Assembly (NCBI GenBank): GCA_036279015.1
Contig: DASUJY010000074.1
Coordinates: 84,357 to 148,356, forward strand
Source of the DNA: DATEOR01 sp036279015
GTDB lineage: Bacteria > Actinomycetota > Thermoleophilia > Gaiellales > Gaiellaceae
Length of the DNA: 64,000 bases
Direction of reading: 5' to 3'
The translations under genes and the position numbers were made by a program. The notes below the pieces were generated by a model. That model was given only the letters and a program-made list of their open reading frames with translations. It did not search any database and was not told where the DNA came from. Below, piece after piece: positions 35,347 to 44,155 of the stretch (position 1 is its first letter; each line of letters starts with the position of its first letter).

Positions 35347-38273
35347 GCCCGCCGCACCCGGCACATCGTCCAGAGGCTGCACCAGCGCGGGCAATCGCCG
35401 CCGCGCGGGTCGGTGCGGACGTCTCCGGCGTGCACGCGGTCGACCGCCCCGCGTGCCCGCGACTGCGCCCCGTCGACCTGGGCCCAGAACTCGTCTTCCG
35501 CGAGATAGTCCGGCCGCTTCAGGCCGGGAACCGCCTCGTCGCGCGCTTCGACGCGGACGAGCCCGCGCGCCTCACGCGTCCCGGTAAGGCCACGGTAGAG
35601 GCCGCCGAGCGGCTCGATCCCGACTAGGTCGCGGAGGGCAAGGATGTAGAACGGGACCTGGAGCCTCTCCTCGGTCTCGATGTCGCGGGCGCCGTGGGCG
35701 CGCCCGAGCTTGTAGTCCTGGACGATTCCCCTGGCGCTGAACGGGTCGACGTCGATGCGGTCGATCTTCCCGGAGACGGTGAAGCCGCCGAGCTCGAGCC
35801 CTCGCTGGAGCTCGACCGGCGCCGAGCTCGTCCCGAAAGCGACCTCGAACCTGCGCGGGACGAGCGGCAGCCCGAGCTCGAGCTCCTGGCGGACGAAGTG
35901 CTCGAGATCGCGACCGAGCGTCTCGTGAAGCTCGAGCCGCTCGACATCCGTGAGCTCGATGCGGACGCCGCCCGCGATCGCCTCGGCGAGACATTCGCGC
36001 AGGAAGACGAGCGCCTCTTCGAGGCGTTCGGGCTCGACCGCATCGGTCCCGAGGCGCTTGGGTAGTCCGCTGTAGAAGCGGTAGAGCGTCTGGTGAGCGA
36101 TCGCGCCGCGAACGCGCGGGTCGAGGACGGCATCGATCTCCTTGGGATCGATCACACGCTCGAAGAACCACATCGACGAGCAGTCGAGGAAGCGCTCGAG
36201 CTCGGTGACCGAGAATCGCGCCCGCTGGGAGAGCTCGCCGAGGACGAGCGGGTGCGCGAGACGCGTCTGCCGGTCGAAAGCGGCTAGGGCGCGCTCGATG
36301 CGCCGCTCCCAGCCGTTCGCGAGCGCGAGCGCGCGCGCCTCCGCCTCGTCGGTCGCGGCGATCGCTGCTGCTGCGCGGAGCCGCTCCCGCTCGGTCGGAC
36401 CGCGCTCGAGCTCCCACGAGAGGCTCGAGAGCGGCCGCCTCTTCGTCGCCAGGGCCACATCGGCGGGGTCGAAACGGGAACGCACCTCCTCGTAGAACGG
36501 GCTCGGCTCGAGCGGGCGCCCGTCGTCGTCGGAGGCCTCGCGAACGAGGAAGAGGTGGCGCCAGGCGCGCGTGCAGGCGGTGTAGAAGAAGTAGCGCTCG
36601 CGAGCGAGTGGATCCGGGCGGACGAGCCTGCGGCCGCGCCCCGCCGCCTCAAGGTCGCGGCGCGCCTCGTCGGGGAGAAACGGCGTCTCGAGCGACCGCC
36701 GCGGAAAGACTCCCTCCTCGAGGCCGAGCACGAAGATCGCCTGCCAGCGGCGCGTCCGGGCGCGCATGAGGTCGACGACGGCGATCCGGCCCGGCTCGCG
36801 CGCCGAGCCGACGCGCACCTGCGCGCGCTCGAGCGAGGAGACGATCTGCTCCTCCGTGAGGTCGCCTTCCAGCTCGCGCCAGCCCTCGAGCTCGGCGAGG
36901 AGCGCGAGCGCCGCCTCGTGCGCCCGCAGGTCGAGGCGCGACGCCTCGCCGACGGGCGGCGACTCGAGGCCGTACGCCGCCTCGAGCATGCCGCGGACGA
37001 GGGCCTGCGCGGCTGCGACCCGGTCCTCCGCTGCCTCGAGGTTCCGAAGCGCCGGGATCGCGTGACCGAGGAGGCGCTCCGCCTCCTCCACCACGCGGGC
37101 CGGCTCGGTGACCGCGCGCCCCCGCAGGCGGCCCTCGACGAAATCGGCCCGCGGGCGGGCGAGCCCCGAATAGGGCGAGCGCAGGAAGGCGAAGAGGCTC
37201 CGCCTGCCTCCGCCGAGCCAGGCGAACCGGAGCAGGCCGAGGAGGGCGGCGCCGAAGGACGTGCGCCGCAGGGACAGCCGTCCCTCGTAGGCATACGGAA
37301 TGCCGAGAGAGCCGAATGCGGTCTCGAGCGGAGAGCGGACGCGGTCGAGGCTCGGGGCGACGACGGCGATCTCCTCGGCCGGAGTGCCTCCGCGGATCAG
37401 CGCGAGGATCTCCTCGCCCGCCAGCTCGAGCGCCGCGCGCGAGCCCGCGGCTTCGAGGAAGCGGACGGCGCCTTCGAGCGGCGGCGGATCGATGCGGCGC
37501 TCCTCGAAGAGCGTGCGCTCGAGATGGCCGAGCGCCGGGCTCTCGTACCAGTCGCGGGCGGGGAGCGCCTCGACGTCGTCCGAGGCCAGGCGGGCGAGGT
37601 CGTCGGCCGTCCGCTGGAGCGAGGCGAACGCTGGGCGGAGCGGCTCGTAGGGCAGCGAGACGGCGACCTCGGTGCGCCCGGCGAGGGCCTCGAGCACCCG
37701 CCATTGGGCGCCCGTGAGATCCTCGAAGCCATATGCGAAGACGGGCGCCGAGCCCCACGCGTCGAAGTCGCCGGCGACGAGGTCGGCAGCGTGCCCGCGG
37801 ACGAGCTCGCGGTCCCAGAGCCCCAGCCGGTCGAGCTCGGAGCGGTAGGCGCGAAAGAGGTCTCCGAGGCTGCCTTCGAGCTCGGCCGGCTCGAGCAGCG
37901 CTGCCTCGAGGTCGGCGATCGCGGAGCCGAGCGCCTCCGCGAACCCTGCGTAGCGGGCGGAGGCGCCGAGGCCGTTTAGACGCGCGCGGGAGACGATGCG
38001 CGCGAGGAGGAGCGAGCGCTGGACGTCCGTGACTTGCCGGCGGGAGCCCGCGCGCGCCCGCTCGCCGATCCTCCTGAAGAGGTCGTCGAACGTGCCGATC
38101 GTCCCGCCCAGGAGGGCCTTCCTGCGCGCGAGCAGGTCGAGCTCGACACGGTCGACGTCCGCCCGGTTCGGGACAATGAGGATAGGATCCCGGTCGAGGG
38201 CATCGAGGTAGCGATCGAGGAGACGCGCCACCTTGCCCGCGTTCGCGGGGCCCACCAGGAGAGCGAGCGCCAC
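35343..38273 (-). CDS. AddB-like helicase-nuclease partner (exonuclease subunit)
   Basis: 976 residues. The N-terminus has a P-loop-like LLVGPANAGKVARLL; later helicase motifs are degenerate, as in AddB. The nuclease domain carries SGKIDRIDVDP and GIVQDYKLGRAHG with the PD-(D/E)xK residues, flanked by Fe-S Cys residues (LDCSSMWFFE, then CPRWCSLWTMC). Length is shorter than Firmicute AddB (about 1150). It is translated first and overlaps the AddA-like gene by ATGA, so the two subunits are coupled. Confidence 0.85.
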   Translation of the reverse strand: MALALLVGPANAGKVARLLDRYLDALDRDPILIVPNRADVDRVELDLLARRKALLGGTIGTFDDLFRRIGERARAGSRRQVTDVQRSLLLARIVSRARLNGLGASARYAGFAEALGSAIADLEAALLEPAELEGSLGDLFRAYRSELDRLGLWDRELVRGHAADLVAGDFDAWGSAPVFAYGFEDLTGAQWRVLEALAGRTEVAVSLPYEPLRPAFASLQRTADDLARLASDDVEALPARDWYESPALGHLERTLFEERRIDPPPLEGAVRFLEAAGSRAALELAGEEILALIRGGTPAEEIAVVAPSLDRVRSPLETAFGSLGIPYAYEGRLSLRRTSFGAALLGLLRFAWLGGGRRSLFAFLRSPYSGLARPRADFVEGRLRGRAVTEPARVVEEAERLLGHAIPALRNLEAAEDRVAAAQALVRGMLEAAYGLESPPVGEASRLDLRAHEAALALLAELEGWRELEGDLTEEQIVSSLERAQVRVGSAREPGRIAVVDLMRARTRRWQAIFVLGLEEGVFPRRSLETPFLPDEARRDLEAAGRGRRLVRPDPLARERYFFYTACTRAWRHLFLVREASDDDGRPLEPSPFYEEVRSRFDPADVALATKRRPLSSLSWELERGPTERERLRAAAAIAATDEAEARALALANGWERRIERALAAFDRQTRLAHPLVLGELSQRARFSVTELERFLDCSSMWFFERVIDPKEIDAVLDPRVRGAIAHQTLYRFYSGLPKRLGTDAVEPERLEEALVFLRECLAEAIAGGVRIELTDVERLELHETLGRDLEHFVRQELELGLPLVPRRFEVAFGTSSAPVELQRGLELGGFTVSGKIDRIDVDPFSARGIVQDYKLGRAHGARDIETEERLQVPFYILALRDLVGIEPLGGLYRGLTGTREARGLVRVEARDEAVPGLKRPDYLAEDEFWAQVDGAQSRARGAVDRVHAGDVRTDPRGGDCPRWCSLWTMCRVRRA

Positions 38274-38297
38274 GGCTCGATTCTAGTGATGCCGTCG

Positions 38298-38318
38298 GGG
38301 GCGCCCTCCCGGCGCCCC
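38298..38318 (-). terminator. Hairpin between the small Zn protein gene and the AddB-like gene
   Basis: An 8-bp perfect stem (GGGGCGCC / GGCGCCCC) with a 5-base loop lies between the end of the small gene (38355) and the start of the helicase-nuclease operon (38273) on the same strand. It may separate the two transcripts. There is no T-tract. Confidence 0.4.
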
Positions 38319-38354
38319 GGGCCGGGACGCGAGGTCTGTTGGAGAGAGCGGCGG

Positions 38355-38549
38355 CTAGGCCGCTGCCTTGGGCCGGCGGCCGCGCCGTGCGGCGGCATGT
38401 CCCGGCATCTTGCCGGCGCAGTCGTCGCAGAGATCCGCCGCCTTCGCGCCTCTGCGGGCGTCGGTATAGGTCAGGCGCAGTGCGGCGCCCTTTCCCTCTT
38501 CGACTTCCTTGCCGCAGTTGTCGCAAACAAGAATCGTCTTACGAGCCAC
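38355..38549 (-). CDS. 64-residue Zn-ribbon protein with AT-hook-like tail
   Basis: GTG start with a near-perfect AGGAGG site a few bases upstream. Cys9-x2-Cys12 and Cys41-x2-Cys44 make a treble-clef/zinc-ribbon pair around a short beta region. The C-terminal 10 residues, RRGRRPKAAA, contain an Arg-Gly-Arg-Arg-Pro core like an AT-hook or the Lsr2 RGR minor-groove motif. DNA binding is inferred from this tail. It resembles small actinobacterial proteins of unknown function and stands alone between two operons. Confidence 0.75.
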   Translation of the reverse strand: MARKTILVCDNCGKEVEEGKGAALRLTYTDARRGAKAADLCDDCAGKMPGHAAARRGRRPKAAA

Positions 38550-38606
38550 GTTTCCTCCTGGAGGTTGCTTTCCGGCCCTGGATCCTAACCAAAAACCGCG
38601 GGTGGA

Positions 38607-39785
38607 TTAGCCGGCCGAAATTCGTGCTCCCAAAAACGACCTCGCACGCGACGCGACACCCGAAACCTCATTGCCGCTTATCGTGGCCTCGGCTCCGTGA
38701 TGCGCGACGATTCCGAACCCCATTCGCGTTTTGTCGCCGGATGCCTCGTCGGCCCTCACGCCGCGCACCCTGTTGTCGTCGATCTCGCACTCGGAATAGT
38801 CCCCGCAATAGATGCCGACGCCGAGCGAGTCCTCGACGTGGTTTCCCTCCACGACGGCCATGGACATTTCCGTCAGCGTGAGCCCGCGGAGGGAGGTTCC
38901 GACGACCCGGTTGTCCGCGACTCTCGCCATGGTGAAATGGGTCACGATTCCCTCGCGCCCGCCGACGACGGTGCATCCCTCGACGTCGCTCGGGGCGAGG
39001 TCGAATCCGAACGAGATGTCGATGCCCTGCGCGTATTCGCTCGCCGGCGAATGCACGAGGCAGTCGCGGATATGAACGGTGGCGCGACGGACATGGATGC
39101 CGTCCAGCTCCGCCCCGGAAACCCGGACGCGCTCGAGCGTGACGTTGTGCGCGTCGTCGACCTCGATGCCGCTCTCGCCTCCGACGACGGTGACGTTCCG
39201 AACCGTGACGTTGTCGGCGGTGATCAGGATGCCGCCGCGGACGACCGCTCCGGGCTCGCCGACGAGCTTCTGCGCGTGGTCGAGGACGAGCGGCCCCTGG
39301 TGGATCCCGGCAGCGAGCCGGACGGTCGGCGGCTGCATCGCCAGGGCGACCCCGCCGAGCACGCCGAGCGTTGCGAGGACGACCGCGGCCAGCGCCGGGC
39401 CGATCCGACCCAGCTCACCCCCCTCCTCGCCGTACGAGAGCCGCGTGTACGGAAACACTCCGTGGACAAGCACCTGGCCGAGGAGCCACGACCCGCCGAA
39501 GAACGCGAGCGCGACGGTGAGCGGCGCGCTGATCCCGGCGCCGTACACCACCCCCATGACCGCCCCGAGCTCGAGCAGGGCGAGCGGCGGCGCGAGCCAA
39601 CCGGGCTGGTACTCGAGCCACCGGTCGTAGGCGACGTCGAAGACGAGCCCGACGCCCAGCATCGCCGCGGCGAGCGCGAGCGGCCACCACTCCGTGATCG
39701 CTGCCGCCAGGCCGGCCGCGGCGAAGAGCGGCACGAGACCGGCGGCGAGCCGCGACTCGAGGCGACCTCTCAGCGTGAACGACAT
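38607..39785 (-). CDS. Membrane protein with C-terminal right-handed beta-helix (NosD/PbH1-like) domain
   Basis: 392 residues from the ATG at 39785. Residues 1-150 hold four or five membrane helices. From about 160 the sequence turns into parallel beta-helix repeats (ITADNVTVRNVTVVGG, GIEVDDAHNVTLERVRVSG, GIHVRRATVHIRDCLVHS, VVGGREGIVTHFTMARVADNRVVG, GIYCGDYSECEIDDNRVRG), the pattern of pectate-lyase-like and NosD proteins. The beta-helix should face outside and bind or process a polysaccharide (inference). Its start overlaps the flavoprotein end by 16 bases, making it the last gene of the sugar-import operon. Confidence 0.75.
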   Translation of the reverse strand: MSFTLRGRLESRLAAGLVPLFAAAGLAAAITEWWPLALAAAMLGVGLVFDVAYDRWLEYQPGWLAPPLALLELGAVMGVVYGAGISAPLTVALAFFGGSWLLGQVLVHGVFPYTRLSYGEEGGELGRIGPALAAVVLATLGVLGGVALAMQPPTVRLAAGIHQGPLVLDHAQKLVGEPGAVVRGGILITADNVTVRNVTVVGGESGIEVDDAHNVTLERVRVSGAELDGIHVRRATVHIRDCLVHSPASEYAQGIDISFGFDLAPSDVEGCTVVGGREGIVTHFTMARVADNRVVGTSLRGLTLTEMSMAVVEGNHVEDSLGVGIYCGDYSECEIDDNRVRGVRADEASGDKTRMGFGIVAHHGAEATISGNEVSGVASRARSFLGARISAG

Positions 39786-40879
39786 GTGAGCACCCTTCGG
39801 AGGAAGCCGCGAGCGGCGTACTTCGCGCCCATGAGCGTGTCGGCAGCCGGGAAGGCCCACTGGCCCGCGACGCCGGCGAGCGAGAGCGTGCGCATGGGAT
39901 CGGTGAGCGCGGGGACCGTCGAGTCGGGCGCGAGCACGATCCAGCCCCGGTGCGTCGGAAGGCCGTGCTCCTCGACGCAGTCGGCGAGCAACGCGTCCTC
40001 GCGATAGCCGCGGTTGAAGCCGGTGGCGCAGATGATCTGCCCGGCGCCGTTCGGGCTCGAGACGACGTGGAAGCGCCCTTCGCGGCGCGCCCGCTCGACC
40101 GGCTCGTCCCAGGCGCGGCCGGGCGGATACGACGGCGCAGACCAGCGGCGAAGGAACTCGGCGCGGTCGGCCGGCGCGCTCGAGTGGAACGAGCCGAGAC
40201 CGCGCCGGGTGAAGAAATGCCGGGGCAGATTGAGCGGCCTGCGCTCGGGCTCGCGCCGCCGCACAGAGATCACGGTCGAGCCGGCGGCGAGCGCGTTCAG
40301 CCATTCGGTCGCCGCGGCCATCCCGGCGCCGACGATCTCGACCTCGGGCGCGTAGTGGTGCGGCTCGTAGGCGTGGATCACGCGGTCGTCGCCTCTGAGC
40401 TCGGCCGGCAGGTTGAGACCGGGATGCCCGGTCGCCACGAAGACGTGCGCGAAGACGGACGAGCCGTCGAGCTCGAAGCCGTCCGGCACGGCCCGGATCC
40501 GCGTCACCCGCTGCGGGCGGAAGCTCTCATCCCAGCCGGAACGGGCGCGCAGCTCCTCCGTGTGCGCGAGAAATTCCTCCACGGTCGGGTGGTAGCGGTC
40601 GAGGAAGGAGAGGACGAGCGGCGCGGGATTCCTGCGGCGCCGCGCCGCGCGGACGGCCAGCCCCGGGAAGGAGCGCGGCGCGCAATGACCGTCGCTCTCG
40701 GAGCGCATGCGCCGCTGGCGGATCGCGCCCGCGCGCCGGCGCCATTGGGCCGTCGGATCCGGGTCCGTTCCGAACACGGCTATTTCGGCGGGCGAGAATC
40801 CCCCGTGGCGGAGGGTTGCATACGCGACGAACCCGGCGAGGCCGCCGCCGACGATTGCACACGAATTGGTCTCGCTCAC
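39770..40879 (-). CDS. FAD/NAD(P)-dependent oxidoreductase (SidA/monooxygenase-like)
   Basis: 369 residues from a GTG at 40879 (GTGA overlap with the GH15 gene). The FAD site is CAIVGGGLAGFVAYATLR (GGGLAG at 11-16), the ATG-type motif is VFVATGHPGLNLP, and a second Rossmann loop is EVEIVGAGMAAATEWLNAL, presumably for NADPH. This two-nucleotide layout resembles N-hydroxylating and Baeyer-Villiger-type monooxygenases, but only loosely. Substrate is unknown. Finding it between a glucoamylase-like gene and a beta-helix protein in a sugar ABC operon is unusual. Confidence 0.75.
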   Translation of the reverse strand: MSETNSCAIVGGGLAGFVAYATLRHGGFSPAEIAVFGTDPDPTAQWRRRAGAIRQRRMRSESDGHCAPRSFPGLAVRAARRRRNPAPLVLSFLDRYHPTVEEFLAHTEELRARSGWDESFRPQRVTRIRAVPDGFELDGSSVFAHVFVATGHPGLNLPAELRGDDRVIHAYEPHHYAPEVEIVGAGMAAATEWLNALAAGSTVISVRRREPERRPLNLPRHFFTRRGLGSFHSSAPADRAEFLRRWSAPSYPPGRAWDEPVERARREGRFHVVSSPNGAGQIICATGFNRGYREDALLADCVEEHGLPTHRGWIVLAPDSTVPALTDPMRTLSLAGVAGQWAFPAADTLMGAKYAARGFLRRVLTCRSR

Positions 40880-41919
40880 GCTGCAATTCTCCCCGAGACC
40901 GCGCCGAGCTCGATCGCGAGCGTGACGAAGAACGCGTGCGACCAGAGCAGCGGGCAGGAGGACGGGCCCCAGCGCTCGAGCCACTCGGCCTGCTTCTCCG
41001 GGCGGAGGAGGTGGTCGTCGACCTGCTCGGGGAGGTCGCCCTCCTTCGTCGCCCGCGCGGCAATCCAATCGAGCTGCCGCCGCGCCTCCTCGACGCGGCC
41101 CACACGCGCGTAGTGCAGGCCGAGGAGGGCGGCGAGGAGGAGCCAGAGGCCGCCGCCGTAGAACTCGTCCTCGGGATGGCGGTGCACGCCGCCGCCGGCC
41201 GGGACGAGGCCGGCCTCGACCGCCCCGACCGTCGCGCCGACGAGCGGGTCGTCCGGCTCGAGCAGTCCGAAGGGAGTCGAGACCGCGAGGAGGCTCGCGT
41301 CCAGCCCGCCCTCGCCGAGGCAGGCGACAAGGCGCCCGCCGCCAACGCCCTCGTCGACGACGGCAGCCCGGATCGCCGCGGCCGCCTCGGTCGCCCAGGG
41401 CTCGCCGACCACGCCCGAGGTCAGGCCTGCGTGGAGTGCGGCGAGCGTGGCGACGTGGACACCCCACCGCTCCTCCCACCAGTCGTAGCAGGGAAGGCTC
41501 CAGCAGTCCGCCGCGAAGCGAAGCGAGAGCCCGGCGGCCTCGCGCCAGGGCGTCGGATCGGCCCCGTGGCGGCGCACGTGGCGGCCGAGCGCCCACACCC
41601 AGCTGCCGAAGCCGTCGAGCTGGGCCGCCGACCAGCGGCCCGGCACCTCGTGCCCGTCGGGCGTGTAGCGCCCGTCGAGGATCTCGCCGGCGCCCATGCG
41701 CGCGGCGCGCGACTCGACGATCCCGGCGCACCAGGAGAAGAACCGTTCCGCGCTCGCCCGCTCGCCGAGCGCGCTCATCGCATCCGCGACGAACGCGCCG
41801 TCGCGGAGCCAGGCGTTTCTGTACGCGGCCGGAAACGGCGCCGCGAGGTACGCACCGGACTCGTGCTGATGCGCCCGGATGACGGAGACGCTGCGGGCCG
41901 CGAGGGCCTCTGGCGTCAT
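40876..41919 (-). CDS. GH15 glucoamylase-like glycoside hydrolase, cytoplasmic
   Basis: 347 residues, no signal peptide. GH15 (alpha/alpha)6-barrel motifs are visible: YRNAWLRDGAF (33-43), LDGFGSWVWAL (101-111), WWEERWGVHVAT with the putative general acid Glu149/Glu150, and GDLPEQVDD with the putative general base Glu297. GH15 enzymes release glucose from malto-oligosaccharides, trehalose or isomaltose. Its ATG overlaps the stop of the permease (ATGA), so it probably hydrolyses what the transporter brings in. Shorter than classic glucoamylases because starch-binding and linker domains are absent. Confidence 0.85.
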   Translation of the reverse strand: MTPEALAARSVSVIRAHQHESGAYLAAPFPAAYRNAWLRDGAFVADAMSALGERASAERFFSWCAGIVESRAARMGAGEILDGRYTPDGHEVPGRWSAAQLDGFGSWVWALGRHVRRHGADPTPWREAAGLSLRFAADCWSLPCYDWWEERWGVHVATLAALHAGLTSGVVGEPWATEAAAAIRAAVVDEGVGGGRLVACLGEGGLDASLLAVSTPFGLLEPDDPLVGATVGAVEAGLVPAGGGVHRHPEDEFYGGGLWLLLAALLGLHYARVGRVEEARRQLDWIAARATKEGDLPEQVDDHLLRPEKQAEWLERWGPSSCPLLWSHAFFVTLAIELGAVSGRIAA

Positions 41920-42806
41920 TTCACGGAGCCGGCGAGCAGTCCCTGGACGAAGTAGCGCTGGAAGGCGAAGAAGACGACGAGCGGGATCGCCAGCGAGACG
42001 AAGGACGCGGGCGCGATCAGCTCAAGGTTCGCACCGAACTGCCGCAGCTGCGAGAAGATGGCCACCGTGATCGGCTGCGTCTCGCGCGCGAGCGAGAGGG
42101 CGACGAGGAGGTCGTTCCAGGTCCAGAGGAACTGGAAGATCCCGAGCGAGGCGATCGCCGGCAGGCCGAGCGGAAGGATGAGCCGAACGAAGATGCGAAT
42201 CTCCGATGCGCCGTCGATCCGGGCCGCCTCGAGCAGCTCCTTCGGGATCCCGATGAAGAAGTTACGCAAGAGGAAGATGGCGAACGGGAGCCCGAAGGCC
42301 GAGTGGAAAAGGATCAGGCTGATGACGGTGTCGAAGATCCCGAGATCGCTGTAGAGCCGGAACATCGGAATCAACGCCATCTGGAGCGGGACGACGAGCA
42401 GGGCGACCACGCCCAGGAAGAGCCAGTCGCGCCCAGGGAACTCGAGCCACGCGAAGGCGTAGCCGGCGAGCGCGGCGACGACGATCGGGAGGATTGTCCC
42501 TCCCACCGAGATCCACACCGTGGTCAGGAGGGCGTCGCGGATCGACTCGTTGTCCCAGATGGAGCGGTAGTTCTCGAACGTCGCCAGGCTGGGCTCCGAG
42601 AAGATCTTCCACCAGCCGATGTTGTTGATGTCCTCGCGCGAGAAGAGCGAGGTGAGGAAGAGGCCGACGGTCGGGACGAGCCAGAGCACCGCGATGAAGA
42701 CGAGCAGGAAATGGATCGGCGCCCGGCCGAGAACGCGCAGGATCCGGCTCGCCAGGCTCTCCTCGATCACGGGTGCGGTCCGTGGTTCGGCAGCTGCGGT
42801 GGCCAT
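41916..42806 (-). CDS. ABC sugar transporter permease (MalG-type)
   Basis: 296 residues. Six membrane helices and the ATPase-contact EAA loop (EAARIDGASEIRIFVRLILPL) identify a binding-protein-dependent carbohydrate permease of the MalG/UgpE group. The ATG at 42806 forms TGATG with the stop of the MalF-type gene, so both permeases are translationally coupled. The last residues (QGLLAGSVK) are the usual MalG ending. Confidence 0.95.
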   Translation of the reverse strand: MATAAAEPRTAPVIEESLASRILRVLGRAPIHFLLVFIAVLWLVPTVGLFLTSLFSREDINNIGWWKIFSEPSLATFENYRSIWDNESIRDALLTTVWISVGGTILPIVVAALAGYAFAWLEFPGRDWLFLGVVALLVVPLQMALIPMFRLYSDLGIFDTVISLILFHSAFGLPFAIFLLRNFFIGIPKELLEAARIDGASEIRIFVRLILPLGLPAIASLGIFQFLWTWNDLLVALSLARETQPITVAIFSQLRQFGANLELIAPASFVSLAIPLVVFFAFQRYFVQGLLAGSVK

Positions 42807-44149
42807 CAGGTCTCCCTCCGGAAGCGACGAATGTTGAGTGCCAGGATCGGGATCACGAGGACGAAGAGGAAGACGGCGATCGCCGAGCCGAGCCCGAAGT
42901 CGCTCACGCCGCCGAACGAGGTCCTCCACATCGCGAGCGCGATCACGTTGGCGTCGTCCTGCACCGACTGGGGTGCGACCGCGATCACGATGTCGAACAC
43001 CTTGAGAACGTTGATGAGAAGCGTGATGAAGACCACGGAGAGCACGGGCGCGAGCAGGGGGACGGTGACCCGGCGGAACACCTGCCACTCGGTCCCGCCG
43101 TCGGTGCGAGCGGCCTCGAGCACGTCTCTCGGGATGGCGGAAAGCCCGGCGGCGATCACGACCATGGCGAAGCCGGCCCAGATCCAGACGTACGAGATCA
43201 GGATCGCCGGCGTGATCAGCTTGGCGCCCAGCCAATTGACCCCGCCGAACGGCTCCGCGAACGTCTCGGACGAGATTCCGACCTGGTAGTCACCTGACGC
43301 GACGTCGTCGAAGGCGAAGGTTCCGTCGTCCCCCGTTGTCGCGGTCGCCACCTGGTCGCCGTTCGCGTCGCTCAGCGCGACGGTCACTCCCGGGAGGCCG
43401 GTCTCCTCCGACTCGACCTGGCCCGGCGTGCCCCCGCCGGGCTTGAAGTCGCGCCAGACGACCCCGGTGATGCCGCCCCGCATCGCCTCCGGCTCGACCG
43501 CCTGCTGGGCGGTCTCGGGGACATCGGCGGAGGGGATGCGTGTGAGGCCGAGAAGGGCCACGTCGCCCGGGCCGACGGGCTCTGCGAGCTCGAGGCCGCC
43601 CTGAGGCGTGCCGGTGAGCGCATCGGACGACGGAGCCGCGTCGGAGAGAACGCCCGCGGGATTGAACACGTCGTCGACCGCAGCGACGGCGGCGTTGATC
43701 GCGCCCTGATCGGGATCCTTCTCGTACATGATCCGCCAGGTGACGCCCGCCGCGAACGCCGAGACAGCCATCGGCATGAAGACCACCGTCTTGAAGGCCA
43801 CCGACCAGCGGACGCGCTCCGTGAGGACCGCGAAGATGAGCCCGATCGCCGTGACCGCCGCCGGCACGACCGCCACCCAGATCGCGTTGTTCCTGATCGC
43901 CCGCAGCAGGTTGTCGCTCGAGAAGAGCGTGCGGTAATTGTCGATCCCGACGAAGTTGTCGAACCCGGACTGCCCGAACAGGCTCCGGATCACCGTGTAG
44001 ACGGCCGGATAGATGATCCAGACGGTCAGCAGAATGAGGGCAGGCGCGAGGAAGCTGGCCGCGACGAGGTAGGCCCTCCAGCGACCAGGCTGGGCAGTGG
44101 GCGGAGCCCCCCGGACGGGGGGCTCCGCCGTAACGCTCGCGCCGCTCAC
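42806..44149 (-). CDS. ABC sugar transporter permease (MalF-type) with inserted extracytoplasmic beta-domain
   Basis: 447 residues, about 150 more than a usual MalF/UgpA permease. Membrane helices flank residues 27-50, 88-110 and 118-140; the EAA loop is EAARTDGGTEWQVFRRVTVP (345-364). Between about 145 and 308 an extra region is inserted. Its centre (226-292: GITGVVWRDFKPG, GLPGVTVALSDANGD, TTGDDGTFAFDDVASGDYQVGI) is a typical SdrD-B/Cna-B or carboxypeptidase-regulatory-like beta-sandwich. The insert should sit outside the membrane, next to the binding protein's docking face. A 12-bp hairpin lies just inside the gene. Confidence 0.9.
   Translation of the reverse strand: MSGASVTAEPPVRGAPPTAQPGRWRAYLVAASFLAPALILLTVWIIYPAVYTVIRSLFGQSGFDNFVGIDNYRTLFSSDNLLRAIRNNAIWVAVVPAAVTAIGLIFAVLTERVRWSVAFKTVVFMPMAVSAFAAGVTWRIMYEKDPDQGAINAAVAAVDDVFNPAGVLSDAAPSSDALTGTPQGGLELAEPVGPGDVALLGLTRIPSADVPETAQQAVEPEAMRGGITGVVWRDFKPGGGTPGQVESEETGLPGVTVALSDANGDQVATATTGDDGTFAFDDVASGDYQVGISSETFAEPFGGVNWLGAKLITPAILISYVWIWAGFAMVVIAAGLSAIPRDVLEAARTDGGTEWQVFRRVTVPLLAPVLSVVFITLLINVLKVFDIVIAVAPQSVQDDANVIALAMWRTSFGGVSDFGLGSAIAVFLFVLVIPILALNIRRFRRET
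44101..44128 (-). promoter_or_regulatory. 12-bp perfect hairpin at the 5' end of the MalF-type gene
   Basis: GCGGAGCCCCCC and its exact complement are separated by a 4-base loop, starting 21 bases inside the MalF-type gene and 28 bases behind the binding-protein stop. In the mRNA this would be a very stable stem. Such stems between the binding protein and the first permease commonly raise binding-protein output by protecting upstream mRNA or damping downstream translation (established for malE-malF). Confidence 0.6.
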
Positions 44150-44155
44150 GCCTTG

